Assembly: GCF_000739735.1 (NCBI RefSeq)
Contig: NZ_BBJF01000002.1
Location: forward strand, 102,247 to 166,246
From: Paraburkholderia ginsengisoli NBRC 100965
Lineage (GTDB): Bacteria; Pseudomonadota; Gammaproteobacteria; Burkholderiales; Burkholderiaceae
Length of the DNA stretch: 64,000 bases
Direction of reading: 5' to 3'
The notes beneath the pieces are model-generated. The model did no database searches, was not told the origin of the DNA, and saw only the letters and a list, made by a program, of their open reading frames with translations. Each line of letters begins with the position of its first letter. Position 1 is the stretch's first letter. Positions 1 through 8,423 of this stretch are shown piece by piece. A program made the position numbers and the translations under genes.

Positions 1-1
1 C

Positions 2-607
2 GTTCTGGCCGAGCAGCGTGACTTCTCGCACGCCCTGGTCGGCGAGGCCGGCGATCTCGGTGAGCACGTCGTCGAGCGGGCGCGACACTTCCTCGCCGCG
101 CGTGTACGGCACCACGCAGTAGCTGCAGTACTTGCTGCAACCTTCCATGATCGACACGAACGCGCTCGGGCCGTCGACGCGCGCCGGCGGCAGGTGATCG
201 AACTTTTCGATTTCCGGAAACGAGATGTCGACCTGCGCGCGGCCGCTTTCACGGCGCTTGTCGATCATTTGCGGCAGGCGGTGTAGCGTTTGCGGACCGA
301 ACACGAGATCCACGTACGGCGCGCGAGCGACGATCGACGCGCCTTCCTGGCTCGCCACGCAACCGCCCACGCCGATGATCAGATTGGGATTCGCTTCCTT
401 CAGCTCGCGCACGCGGCCGAGGTCGGAGAAGACTTTCTCCTGCGCTTTTTCGCGCACCGAGCAGGTGTTGAACAGGATCACGTCGGCGTCTTCCGGCGTG
501 TCGGTCTTGACGAGCCCTTCAGCCGCGCCGAGTACGTCGACCATCTTGTCGGAGTCGTACTCGTTCATCTGGCAGCCAAAGGTCTTTACATAAACTTTCT
601 TGGTCAT
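2..607 (-). CDS. miaB: tRNA-2-methylthio-N6-dimethylallyladenosine synthase, 5' part only
   Basis: This is a radical-SAM methylthiotransferase that adds the 2-methylthio group to i6A37 of tRNAs reading UNN codons. The first 202 codons are present and the 3' end lies outside the window. The N-terminus, [19 protein letters not shown], is the MiaB signature. The methylthiotransferase-domain cysteines (C12 and those in FNTCSVRE and GVGGCVAS) and the radical-SAM CxxxCxxC cluster ([10 protein letters not shown]) are all visible. The paralogue RimO, which modifies ribosomal protein S12, has a different N-terminus, so MiaB is preferred. The ATG at 605-607 is the only sensible start. No defect is seen in the visible part. 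Confidence 0.95.
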   Translation of the reverse strand, partial: MTKKVYVKTFGCQMNEYDSDKMVDVLGAAEGLVKTDTPEDADVILFNTCSVREKAQEKVFSDLGRVRELKEANPNLIIGVGGCVASQEGASIVARAPYVDLVFGPQTLHRLPQMIDKRRESGRAQVDISFPEIEKFDHLPPARVDGPSAFVSIMEGCSKYCSYCVVPYTRGEEVSRPLDDVLTEIAGLADQGVREVTLLGQN

Positions 608-775
608 CGAATTTCGCCGGTCGCAGTGGTTAACCTGGGGGCGTCGTTTAAGAGGTGAAGGGGCCGAACGTGCGGGCCGCGTGCGGATGGGCCGCGAGGC
701 GGCGCCGGGGTCCGCGCCGGCCGGCTGCGGACCGGTGGGTCCGTCCGCGCTGCACGTGTGCGGCGTAACGCAACA

Positions 776-1759
776 TTATAGCCCTTCATGCAAAGCGCTT
801 TGGCTGCCCGCGCCGCCGCGCGGGCGCTCCGGCGGCAAGCCCAGCAGGCTTTCCAGTTCGTCCGACACCTGCGCGAAACGCTCGCTCAGGAAATCCAGCA
901 GCACCCGCACGCGCGGCGCCATGAAGCGGTTGCGGTGATAGAGCGCGTGCAAGGGCGCGTCCGGATAGCGCCACTCCGGCAGCAGGATTTTCAGGCCGTC
1001 CGTGCGCAGATCGGCTTCCACGTCCCACATCGATTTGATCGCGATGCCGTAGCCGCGCAACGCCCATTCGCGGGCGACCGCGCCGTCGTTGGTCTCGCGG
1101 GCGGACTCGGACGGCACCGTGTAGTTCTGCTCCTCGTCGCCGCGTGTGAAGCGCCACTCGTTCGCGAGTCCCGAGGCGGTGCTCAGCACGATGCAATCGA
1201 AATTGGCGAGGTCGTGCGGGTCTTTCGGTTCGCCCTTGCGCGCGACGTATTCCGGCGACGCGCACAGCACGCGCCGGTTAGGCGCCAGCTTGCGAGCGAC
1301 CAGCGAGCTGTCCTGCGGCACGCCGAAGCGGATCGCCAGATCGATGTCCTCGGCCACCAGATTCGCCAGCGAGTCCGACAGCGTCAACGCGAACGTGACT
1401 TCCGGGTAGAGCGCGTTGAATTCGTCGAGCCAGTGCATCAGCAGATTGCGGCCGAAGTCGGACGTGGCCGACACGCGCACCTTGCCCCGCACGACGCCCT
1501 GGCCGGCTTGCAGCGCGGCTTCGGCGTCGTCGAGCGATTGCAGTGCCTGGCGGCAGCAGTTCAGATAAAGGCGGCCTTCGTCGGTGAGCCTCAAGCGGCG
1601 CGTGGTGCGCTCGAACAGGCGCGTCTTCAGGCCAGTTTCGAGCTTGGCGAGGCGCGCGCTCGCGGCGGCCGGCGTTAAGCCCATCTTGCGGCCCGCCGCC
1701 GACAGGCTGCCTTGCTGCGCCGCTTCGACGAAAAGTCGGATGTCGCCGAGGTTATCCAT
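776..1759 (-). CDS. LysR-family transcriptional regulator
   Basis: A 327-residue DNA-binding regulator of normal LysR length. Residues 1-60 form the winged helix-turn-helix (MDNLGDIRLFVEAAQQGSLSA, then AAASARLAKLE), and the rest is the periplasmic-binding-protein-like effector domain. The ATG at 1757-1759 was chosen because the HTH begins immediately there; an in-frame extension upstream would run through the promoter. It is divergent from a VOC protein and an MFS exporter, the usual arrangement for a LysR protein controlling its neighbour. A perfect inverted repeat lies 15 bp upstream of the start. The effector is unknown. It resembles the large group of Burkholderia LysR proteins related to DhcR/AaeR-type repressors, but no closer assignment is possible from sequence alone. 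Confidence 0.88.
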   Translation of the reverse strand: MDNLGDIRLFVEAAQQGSLSAAGRKMGLTPAAASARLAKLETGLKTRLFERTTRRLRLTDEGRLYLNCCRQALQSLDDAEAALQAGQGVVRGKVRVSATSDFGRNLLMHWLDEFNALYPEVTFALTLSDSLANLVAEDIDLAIRFGVPQDSSLVARKLAPNRRVLCASPEYVARKGEPKDPHDLANFDCIVLSTASGLANEWRFTRGDEEQNYTVPSESARETNDGAVAREWALRGYGIAIKSMWDVEADLRTDGLKILLPEWRYPDAPLHALYHRNRFMAPRVRVLLDFLSERFAQVSDELESLLGLPPERPRGGAGSQSALHEGL

Positions 1760-1773
1760 CGTTGATCTTTCAA

Positions 1774-1791
1774 AAGCATTTGAAAATGCTT
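1774..1791. promoter_or_regulatory. Perfect inverted repeat, probable LysR operator
   Basis: AAGCATTT, then GA, then AAATGCTT: an 8-bp perfect dyad in the 127-bp gap between the LysR gene and the divergent VOC gene. It lies in an A/T-rich island within GC-rich DNA. LysR proteins normally bind dyads in this position to autoregulate and to control the divergent gene. Function is inferred. Confidence 0.55.
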
Positions 1792-1886
1792 CAAATGCTA
1801 CGCCAATTATCAAATCGGCGCTGTCCCGCGACAATGCGCTCCACGAAGACCCTAATGCCGCGCGGACCGCGCCGGCGTCCCTGGAC

Positions 1887-2294
1887 ATGCAACTCGATCA
1901 CGCGACCATCGTCACCGCCGACCTCGACACCGCCCGACGCTTCTTGGTGGACGTCGCCGGGCTGACCGAGGGCGACCGCCCGCCGTTCGCGGTGGCCGGT
2001 CACTGGCTGTACGCAAACGGCCGCCCGGTGCTGCATCTGATCGACGCGACTGCGCCCGCCGCGGCGGCTGCGGCAGGCAGAACCGCGCCGCGGATCGACC
2101 ATCTGGCGTTCCGGCTGGACAGCGCCGCCGAATGGCAGGGCTTGCTGGAGCGCCTGCATGCGGCCGGCATCGATTACCAAACCGCGCAAGTCCCGCAGAT
2201 GGGCGCGCAAGCCGCGGAACGGCAACTGTTCGTCGCGCTGGCGCCCGGCGTCGTCATCGAATTCGTGACGGCCTTGCCACACGCACAACGTTAA
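1887..2294 (+). CDS. VOC (glyoxalase-fold) family protein
   Basis: A 135-residue protein of the vicinal oxygen chelate superfamily. It opens with the first beta-alpha-beta module (MQLDHATIVTADLDTARRF) and ends with the second, metal-binding half (IDHLAFRL, then a C-terminal strand ending VVIEF). Candidate metal ligands are H5, the histidine in IDHLAF and the C-terminal glutamate. The first ATG consistent with the domain is at 1887. An MFS exporter follows 15 bp downstream on the same strand, so the two are probably cotranscribed under the divergent LysR regulator. VOC members include glyoxalases, dioxygenases and antibiotic-binding proteins. The pairing with an exporter suggests detoxification or sequestration of a small molecule, but the substrate is unknown. 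Confidence 0.82.
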   Translation: MQLDHATIVTADLDTARRFLVDVAGLTEGDRPPFAVAGHWLYANGRPVLHLIDATAPAAAAAAGRTAPRIDHLAFRLDSAAEWQGLLERLHAAGIDYQTAQVPQMGAQAAERQLFVALAPGVVIEFVTALPHAQR

Positions 2295-2309
2295 ACCTGG
2301 AGTAGAAAA

Positions 2310-3494
2310 ATGCCCATCCCATTACTCGCGCTGGCGATCAGCGCATTCGCGATCGGCACGACCGAGTTCGTCATCATGGGCCTGCTGCCCGAAGTCGCGC
2401 ACGATCTGGCGGTGTCGATTCCGTCAGCCGGTCTGCTGGTAAGCGGCTATGCGCTCGGCGTCGCGGTCGGTGCGCCGTTGCTCGCGGTGGTCACGAGCAA
2501 GATGCCGCGCAAGCTCGCGCTGCAATTGCTGATGGGCGTGTTCATCGTCGGCAATACGCTGTGCGCGATCGCGTCGAGCTATTCGGTGCTGATGATTGCG
2601 CGCGTGGTGACCTCGTTCGCTCACGGGTCGTTTTTCGGCATCGGCGCGGTGGTGGCGGCGTCGCTCGTGCCGGCCGAGAAGCGCGCCAGCGCGATCGCGC
2701 TGATGTTCACGGGCTTGACGCTCGCGAACGTGCTCGGCGTGCCGTTCGGCACCTTCATCGGCCAGCAGTTCGGCTGGCGCATGGCGTTCTGGATCGTCAG
2801 CGCATTCGGCGTGCTGTCGCTCGCGGGCGTCACGGCGCTGGTGCCGAATCGTCACGACGCTGGCCCGGTCGGACTCGGTCACGAAGTGCGCGTGCTGAAG
2901 GATCCGCAAGTCTGGACCGCGCTCGCAATGACGGTGCTCGGCTTCGGCGGCGTGTTCGTCGTGTTCACCTATATCGCGCCGATTCTCGAACAGGTGAGTG
3001 GGTTCTCGCCGCGCGGCGTGACGTTGATTCTGGTGCTGTTCGGCGTGGGTCTGACGATCGGCAACATGGTCGGCGGCAAACTCGCGGACCGCGCGCTGAT
3101 GCCTTCGCTGATGGGCATTCTGGCCGCGCTCGCGGTGGTGATGGCGATCTTCGCGCGCACCAGTCATTCGCAGGTGGCCGCGGCGATCACGATTTTCGTC
3201 TGGGGCATCGCCGCGTTCGCGACCGTGCCGCCGCTGCAGATGCGCGTGGTCGAGAAAGCGGCCGCCGCGCCGAATCTGGCGTCGACGCTGAACATCGGCG
3301 CGTTCAATGTCGGCAATGCGGCCGGCGCGTGGCTCGGCGGACTGGTGATCAACCACGGCCATTCGCTCGATACGTTGCCGTGGGTGGCGGCGGCGGTCAG
3401 CGTGGCGGCGTTGCTGTTGACGTGGTTTGCCGCACGTAGGGATGCGCCTGGCGCGGTCGTGGCGCAACGGGTTAGCGTGGGCGAGCGCGTGTGA
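2310..3494 (+). CDS. MFS transporter, DHA1 family (AraJ/YdhP-like)
   Basis: A 394-residue inner-membrane protein with about 12 hydrophobic segments. It starts with the GTTEFVIMGLLPEVAHDL motif found in AraJ/YdhP/Bcr-type proton antiporters of the DHA1 group. The loop 2-3 motif is degenerate (SKMPRKLALQ). The antiporter motif C region is GLTLANVLGVPFGTFIGQ. It is preceded by a GGAG-like ribosome site and lies 15 bp after the VOC gene. It is probably an efflux pump for sugars, purine analogues or drugs. The substrate cannot be read from the sequence. Confidence 0.88.
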   Translation: MPIPLLALAISAFAIGTTEFVIMGLLPEVAHDLAVSIPSAGLLVSGYALGVAVGAPLLAVVTSKMPRKLALQLLMGVFIVGNTLCAIASSYSVLMIARVVTSFAHGSFFGIGAVVAASLVPAEKRASAIALMFTGLTLANVLGVPFGTFIGQQFGWRMAFWIVSAFGVLSLAGVTALVPNRHDAGPVGLGHEVRVLKDPQVWTALAMTVLGFGGVFVVFTYIAPILEQVSGFSPRGVTLILVLFGVGLTIGNMVGGKLADRALMPSLMGILAALAVVMAIFARTSHSQVAAAITIFVWGIAAFATVPPLQMRVVEKAAAAPNLASTLNIGAFNVGNAAGAWLGGLVINHGHSLDTLPWVAAAVSVAALLLTWFAARRDAPGAVVAQRVSVGERV

Positions 3495-3660
3495 GCAAGC
3501 CCGCTCGCCCATATGAAAATTGCGCACAAGCTTTGCGAGAAACGTCCTCCGCAATGCTGATAACAGTGTGAAGATAACTTCGTTGGGCGCGGCAGGGCGC
3601 GATGCTATCTTGCTTCCACTAACCGCTTGCGCACCGTCAGGTGGCGCTTTGGAGGCAAAC

Positions 3661-4386
3661 ATGCATTCCCCGCTCGCGCTGGTTCGCGATCCCTCGGCCG
3701 ACCTCGACACGTCGCCGCGTGCCGCCGAACCCTTCGATGCACTGGAACATCTGGTCGGCGTCAATCTGGCCCGTTTGCGCGCCGAACGGCAACTGTCGCT
3801 CGATGCATTGGCCCGCGCGTCCGGCGTGTCGCGCGCGATGCTCGCGCAGATCGAGTCGGCGCGCAGCGTGCCGTCCATCAAGGTGCTGTGCAAGGTGGCG
3901 GCGGCGTTGAAGGTGTCGGTGGCGGCGTTTTTGCGGCGTCATGCGACCAACGGCTTCGAGCATCTGCCGGCGGAGCGCTCGACGCGCGTCGTCAGTGCGA
4001 ATGGGCGCTATTCGGCCCGCCCGCTTTATCCCGACGCGGAGCCGACGGCCGCCGAGTTTCACGAGTTGCGCATCGCGCCGTTGCATACGGAAGCCGGCGT
4101 TCGCCGAGCGCCGGGCACGACGGTGAACCTGGTGGTCAGCGAAGGCACGCTTGAAGTCAGCGTGCACGACCAGCGCCAGTTGCTGGCAACGGGCGACGCG
4201 ATCGTTTTCGACGCCGACCAGCCGCATAGCTTGCGCAATCCGGGCGATACCGAAGCGCGTGCGTTTCGCGTGACGCTGAACGCGGAGACGCCGCCGCGCT
4301 GGGACGTGCCGGCGCAGCATGAGACGCGGCATGAAGCGCGTCAGGAAGCACCGCACGACACGCCGCGCGAGATCACGCCGGTCTGA
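3661..4386 (+). CDS. XRE-family regulator with C-terminal cupin domain
   Basis: A 241-residue two-domain protein. Residues about 30-90 are a lambda-repressor-like HTH (LVGVNLARLRAERQLSLDAL, with SRAMLAQIESARSVPSIKVL as recognition region). The C-terminal half, residues about 125-220, is a cupin beta-barrel (TTVNLVVSEGTLEVSV, then GDAIVFDADQPHSL). This architecture (HTH_3 plus cupin_2) belongs to regulators such as PuuR and SutR that sense small metabolites. The ATG at 3661 follows a strong GGAGG at 3651-3655. A short low-complexity tail rich in H, E and R follows the cupin. Neighbours on both sides are unrelated (an exporter, and ribB behind a riboswitch), so the target genes are not evident. 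Confidence 0.88.
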   Translation: MHSPLALVRDPSADLDTSPRAAEPFDALEHLVGVNLARLRAERQLSLDALARASGVSRAMLAQIESARSVPSIKVLCKVAAALKVSVAAFLRRHATNGFEHLPAERSTRVVSANGRYSARPLYPDAEPTAAEFHELRIAPLHTEAGVRRAPGTTVNLVVSEGTLEVSVHDQRQLLATGDAIVFDADQPHSLRNPGDTEARAFRVTLNAETPPRWDVPAQHETRHEARQEAPHDTPREITPV

Positions 4387-4511
4387 TTTTGCATTTTTCC
4401 CCGATGCGGGTGCTCGCGGGTTGGAGCCTCCATCAGCCGAGTAGGGTTGCGCTGCAGGTTCCGCGCGACTTGTTGTATGCTTCGCCAGCCGGTCGATCCG
4501 GCAATCAGTGC

Positions 4512-4690
4512 GTCTTCAGGGCGGGGTGAAATTCCCCACCGGCGGTATGCCGGCAACGCGAAAGCGTGAGCCGGTGAGCCCGCGAGCGCCCGCGTCGTGC
4601 GGTCTTCGGAATGTCGGAGAACGCAACCGGGGTCAGCAGATCTGGTGAGAAGCCAGAGCCGACGGTCACAGTCCGGATGGAAGAAGATGT
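4512..4690 (+). ncRNA. FMN riboswitch (RFN element)
   Basis: The conserved RFN blocks occur in order: CTTCAGGGCGGGGTGAAATT at the 5' side, the CCCCACCGGCGGTAT stem, the GAAAGC...GAGCCGGTGAGC block, a variable helix, then CAGCAGATCTGGTGAGAAGC, CAGAGCCGACGGT and CAGTCCGGATGGAAGAAG. It lies in the leader of ribB. In this family FMN binding represses riboflavin synthesis or transport genes by termination or by hiding the ribosome site. An 8-bp hairpin follows at 4716-4740. Confidence 0.95.
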
Positions 4691-4715
4691 GCAGATAGTC
4701 ATGTGCGTTTCCGTT

Positions 4716-4740
4716 GCGCCACCCGTCGTTCAGGTGGCGC
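4716..4740 (+). promoter_or_regulatory. Hairpin between FMN riboswitch and ribB
   Basis: GCGCCACC pairs with GGTGGCGC across a 9-nt loop, 26 nt after the aptamer. No U-run follows, so it is unlikely to be a simple terminator. It is probably part of the expression platform. Inferred. Confidence 0.4.
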
Positions 4741-4823
4741 GTGAGTGTCGCCGCGTGCGGCGCCCGACGGCGCGTCGTTGTCTGTTTGCAATGCCCTGAA
4801 ACGTTTTTCGCCCCCCTTTTGCG

Positions 4824-5558
4824 ATGAGCGTTTCAACTATGTCCTTTGCTACTTTTCCTGCTCCGTCCACGTTCGCGCCGGACGCATCCGCCGACCTTCC
4901 GTTGCTCGACTCCGAAGCCGTTCCGCCGCGTATCGCCGCCGCGTTGCAAGCGATGCGCGATGGCCGCGCCGTCGTGCTGCAAGACGACCACGATCGCGAG
5001 AACGAAGCCGATCTGATCGTGTCGGCCGAGCGTCTGTCCGTCGAAACCATGGCACTGCTGATCCGCGAATGCAGCGGCATCGTGTGCCTGTGCCTGCCCG
5101 ACGACAAGATTCGCGCGCTCGAACTGCCGCCGATGGCCGTCAACAACGAAAGCCGTCACGGCACCGCGTTCACGGTGTCGATCGAAGCGCGCGACGGCGT
5201 GACCACCGGCGTGTCCGCGCTCGATCGCGTGACGACGATTCGCGCGGCGATCGCCGACAACGCGAAGCCTGCCGACATCGTGCGTCCGGGCCATGTGTTC
5301 CCGCTGCGCGCAATGCCCGGCGGTGTGCTGGCGCGTCGCGGCCACACCGAAGGCACCGTGGACCTCGCGATTCTCGCGGGCCTGAAGCCGGCCGGCGTGC
5401 TGTGCGAACTGATGAACGCGGACGGTACGATGACGCGCGGCGCGGACGTCGAGCGCTTCGCCGCGCAACACAATCTGCCGATGCTGACGATCGCCGAACT
5501 CGTCGAGTTCCGCGAGGCGCTCGCGCAGACGCGCGAGTGCGTCGCTGCCGAAGCGTGA
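4824..5558 (+). CDS. ribB: 3,4-dihydroxy-2-butanone-4-phosphate synthase
   Basis: Converts ribulose 5-phosphate to 3,4-dihydroxy-2-butanone 4-phosphate plus formate, the branch that supplies the four-carbon unit of riboflavin. The 244-residue protein has the acidic loop [12 protein letters not shown], the conserved ECSGIVCL, the ALDRVTT segment and the C-terminal [11 protein letters not shown] motif carrying catalytic His and Glu. It is a stand-alone RibB; there is no GTP cyclohydrolase II domain as in RibBA fusions. A 30-residue N-terminal extension (Ala/Pro/Ser-rich) precedes the domain. An internal ATG five codons in (MSFATFP) is an alternative start. It is controlled by the upstream FMN riboswitch and followed by an intrinsic terminator. 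Confidence 0.95.
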   Translation: MSVSTMSFATFPAPSTFAPDASADLPLLDSEAVPPRIAAALQAMRDGRAVVLQDDHDRENEADLIVSAERLSVETMALLIRECSGIVCLCLPDDKIRALELPPMAVNNESRHGTAFTVSIEARDGVTTGVSALDRVTTIRAAIADNAKPADIVRPGHVFPLRAMPGGVLARRGHTEGTVDLAILAGLKPAGVLCELMNADGTMTRGADVERFAAQHNLPMLTIAELVEFREALAQTRECVAAEA

Positions 5559-5612
5559 GATGGTGCGCGCGTCGCGTCGTGTCGGGATGACGTGACGTGC
5601 GCTGTAAAAACG

Positions 5613-5645
5613 AAAGGCCGGCTCTCTCTCGAACCGGCCTTTTTT
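5613..5645 (+). terminator. Intrinsic terminator after ribB
   Basis: AAAGGCCGG and CCGGCCTTT form a 9-bp stem with an unpaired CTCTCTCTCGAA-type loop, followed directly by six or more T residues. It ends the ribB transcript. Confidence 0.9.
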
Positions 5646-5725
5646 CGTTGCTGCCAGGGACAGCTTAAGCGGGAGCCAGCGCCATCCGCGCGACGTGACG
5701 CTACGCCTTCATAACGCCGCGCAGC

Positions 5726-6412
5726 TTACGACTGCACGTCGCCGAACTCGCCGCGCATGCCCGCTTCGATCAGCGCGGGCAGTTCATCCATGTGCATCAT
5801 GATGCGCGTCATGCCCATCTGGCGCAGCGCGTCCGCATAGCCGTCGGGGATATGGCTCGCGCCGACGAACGCGATCGTCTTCATGCCCGCCGCGCGCGCC
5901 GCATTCAAACCCGCGACGCTGTCCTCGACCACGATGCAGCGCGACGGCTCCACGCCGAGCGTTTGCGCCGCGAACAGATAGACATCGGGATATGGTTTCG
6001 GCCGCGCCACCTGTTCGGCGCTGAATATCCGTTCGCCGAAAATCTGCTGCAACCCCGCTCGCCGCACCGACGCGCTCACGCGCGTCATCCGGCTGTTCGA
6101 CACGACCGCGGCCGGCAGCGTCACGCGTTGCAATGCGTCGCGCACGCCGTTGATCGGGCTCAGCGATGCCGCGAGTTCGAGCTCGACGTTGTGTTCGATA
6201 GTGTCGAGAAAATCGGCGGGCAACGTGAGGTCGAAGGACTTCTCGATGCCTTCGAGAAAGCGCGACGTCTGCTGGCCAAAAGCGGTTTTGACGACGGGTT
6301 CGAAGTCGATGCCGGGAAAGGTCGCGGTGAGCGTTTCGACCATCACGCGGTCGGCGATGATTTCGCTGTCGACGAGCACGCCGTCGCAGTCACAGATGAG
6401 GTGGTCGATCAT
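5726..6412 (-). CDS. HAD-family hydrolase (beta-phosphoglucomutase-like)
   Basis: A 228-residue soluble phosphatase of HAD subfamily IA. Motif I is DCDGVLVDSE (nucleophile D8, acid/base D10). Motif II is the VVSNSRMTRV segment. Motif III/IV is RPKPYPDVYLFAAQ followed by CIVVEDSVAGLNAARAAGM. The helical cap lies between residues 18 and 80. Relatives hydrolyse sugar phosphates, phosphoglycolate or similar small phosphates. It lies downstream of glpD-glpK on the same strand but is separated from glpK by 290 bp that contain a perfect 18-bp inverted repeat. A role in sugar- or glycerol-phosphate homeostasis is possible but not shown. The substrate is unassigned. Confidence 0.87.
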   Translation of the reverse strand: MIDHLICDCDGVLVDSEIIADRVMVETLTATFPGIDFEPVVKTAFGQQTSRFLEGIEKSFDLTLPADFLDTIEHNVELELAASLSPINGVRDALQRVTLPAAVVSNSRMTRVSASVRRAGLQQIFGERIFSAEQVARPKPYPDVYLFAAQTLGVEPSRCIVVEDSVAGLNAARAAGMKTIAFVGASHIPDGYADALRQMGMTRIMMHMDELPALIEAGMRGEFGDVQS

Positions 6413-6472
6413 GCCTGGAAACGGAAAGCAGGGGAGTGCGGGAGCAGGGCGTTTGGAACACTTGCTGGCTCG

Positions 6473-6520
6473 GGCGCGGCGATTGAAAGCGTCATGATAC
6501 GTGCTTTCAATCGCCGCGCC
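6473..6520. repeat. Perfect 18-bp inverted repeat between glpK and the HAD gene
   Basis: The arm GGCGCGGCGATTGAAAGC (6473-6490) is exactly matched by its reverse complement at 6503-6520, with a 12-nt spacer containing TCATGA. No T-run follows on either strand. It sits 60 nt upstream of the HAD start in the glpK to HAD direction. It could fold as a very stable mRNA hairpin or act as a protein site; the sequence does not decide. Confidence 0.8.
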
Positions 6521-6702
6521 GTGAGATGCGGGGGGGCGGATGTGATCGGCGAAGCCGCTGGATGCGCGGCTTCACGATGGTGGACGCGATTTGCCGGTGA
6601 AGCGGAGAGGACACTGGCGCATGCAGGGTGTTCAGGCGCGTGGGCCACTCAGTACGCCGAAGCTACCCGGCGCATTCAACGCACCCCACGCACCCCACCT
6701 GC

Positions 6703-8202
6703 TCAATGCATATCCGCCCACGCCTTCGCCGCGCGGACCGCGCGCTTCCAGCCATCCAGACATGCCTTGACTTCAGCATGCGGCAGCGCCGGCGTGAAGC
6801 GACGTTCGAGCTTCCATTGCTGTTGCAGTTCGTCGACGTCCTTCCAGTAGCCAACCGCAAGCCCGGCCAGATACGCCGCGCCCAAGGCGGTCGTTTCCGG
6901 CACCTTCGGACGCACCGCGTCGACGCCCAGAATGTCCGCCTGGAATTGCATCAGCAGATTGTTCGCGCAGGCGCCGCCGTCCACGCGCAGTTCGCCGATG
7001 TGAATGCCGGAGTCGGCTTCCATCGCCTGCAATACGTCGAGCGACTGGTAGGCGATCGAGTCGAGCGCCGCGCGGGCGATATGCGCGGAGGTCGTGCCGC
7101 GCGTCACGCCGAACAGCGTGCCGCGCGCATGCGCGTTCCAGTGCGGCGCGCCGAGTCCGGCGAAGGCTGGCACCAGATACACGCCATCGCAATGTGGCAC
7201 GCCGCGCGCGAGCGTTTCGATCTCGGCAGCATTCTTGATGATGCCGAGGCCGTCGCGCAGCCATTGCACCACCGCGCCGCCGATGAAGATGCTGCCTTCG
7301 AGCGCGTAGTCGATCTGGTCGCCGATCTGCCACGCAATCGTGGTGACGAGATTGTTCTTCGATTCGATCGGCTTGTCGCCGGTGTTCATCACGAGGAAGC
7401 AGCCGGTGCCGTAGGTGTTCTTCACCATGCCCGACGCCGTGCACATCTGGCCGAAGAGGGCGGCGTGCTGATCGCCGGCAATGCCCGCGAGCGGAATCTT
7501 CGACGCGAACACGGTGGTCTTGGTCGGCCCATACACTTCCGACGACGGCCGCACTTCCGGCAACATGCTGCGCGGAATGTCGAGCGCGTCGAGCAGTTCG
7601 TCGTCCCACTTCAGCGTGTGGATGTTGAACAGCATCGTGCGCGACGCGTTGGTCACGTCGGTGACGTGCAGGCTGCCCTTGGTGAAGTTCCACACCAACC
7701 AGCTGTCGACCGTGCCGAATGCGAGGCGGCCTTGCCGCGCTTTCTCGCGTGCGCCTTCGACGTTGTCCAGAATCCAGCGGATCTTGGTCGCCGAGAAATA
7801 CGAGTCGATCGGCAGACCCGTTTTCGCGCGGACCTTGTCTTCGAGTCCTTGCTCCTTGAGCTGGTCGCAGAAGTCGGCGGTGCGGCGGTCCTGCCAGACG
7901 ATCGCGTTGTAGACCGGATGGCCGGTTTCGCGATCCCACACGATGGTCGTTTCACGCTGGTTGGTGATGCCGATCGCGGCGATCGACGTGCCGTTCATGC
8001 CGGCGCGCGTCACGGCCTCCGCGGCGACGCCCGCCTGGGTCGACCAGATTTCCTGCGGATCGTGCTCGACCCAGCCGGGGTGCGGATAGATTTGCTGGAA
8101 TTCTTTCTGAGCGATCGACACGACATTGCCGACCCGGTCGAACAGCATCGCACGCGAGCTGGTGGTGCCTTGGTCAAGCGCGAGGATGTACTGATCCTGC
8201 AT
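6703..8202 (-). CDS. glpK: Glycerol kinase
   Basis: Phosphorylates glycerol to sn-glycerol 3-phosphate with ATP in the cytoplasm, trapping glycerol for GlpD. The 499-residue length is normal. FGGY-kinase features are all present: the phosphate-1 loop [14 protein letters not shown] near the N-terminus, glycerol-binding residues in [14 protein letters not shown] and [23 protein letters not shown], and the C-terminal [19 protein letters not shown]. The start at 8202 ([12 protein letters not shown]) was chosen because the fold begins there and an AAGAGA-type ribosome site precedes it. The longer in-frame reading upstream is non-homologous. It lies 221 bp downstream of glpD on the same strand, with glpR nearby. 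It is probably repressed by GlpR and induced by glycerol 3-phosphate. Confidence 0.97.
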   Translation of the reverse strand: MQDQYILALDQGTTSSRAMLFDRVGNVVSIAQKEFQQIYPHPGWVEHDPQEIWSTQAGVAAEAVTRAGMNGTSIAAIGITNQRETTIVWDRETGHPVYNAIVWQDRRTADFCDQLKEQGLEDKVRAKTGLPIDSYFSATKIRWILDNVEGAREKARQGRLAFGTVDSWLVWNFTKGSLHVTDVTNASRTMLFNIHTLKWDDELLDALDIPRSMLPEVRPSSEVYGPTKTTVFASKIPLAGIAGDQHAALFGQMCTASGMVKNTYGTGCFLVMNTGDKPIESKNNLVTTIAWQIGDQIDYALEGSIFIGGAVVQWLRDGLGIIKNAAEIETLARGVPHCDGVYLVPAFAGLGAPHWNAHARGTLFGVTRGTTSAHIARAALDSIAYQSLDVLQAMEADSGIHIGELRVDGGACANNLLMQFQADILGVDAVRPKVPETTALGAAYLAGLAVGYWKDVDELQQQWKLERRFTPALPHAEVKACLDGWKRAVRAAKAWADMH

Positions 8203-8423
8203 TGTCTCTTCTCCATGCGTTACGAATCGCCGGTCTGCCGACCGGCGATGGGAGCCGCCTGTTGTTCTAGCCGGGCAGCAATCGTCGATGAGATTGTGCG
8301 GCCCGGACGGGTCCAGCCGAAAGGGGTGAGTGGAGCGGAAGCGCATCGTCGGCAACTGCAGCGCATGCGTTGCCGCGTTGCGCCGCGTGCGCCGCTTCCG
8401 TCTACGCAGCCTATGCGCGCAGT

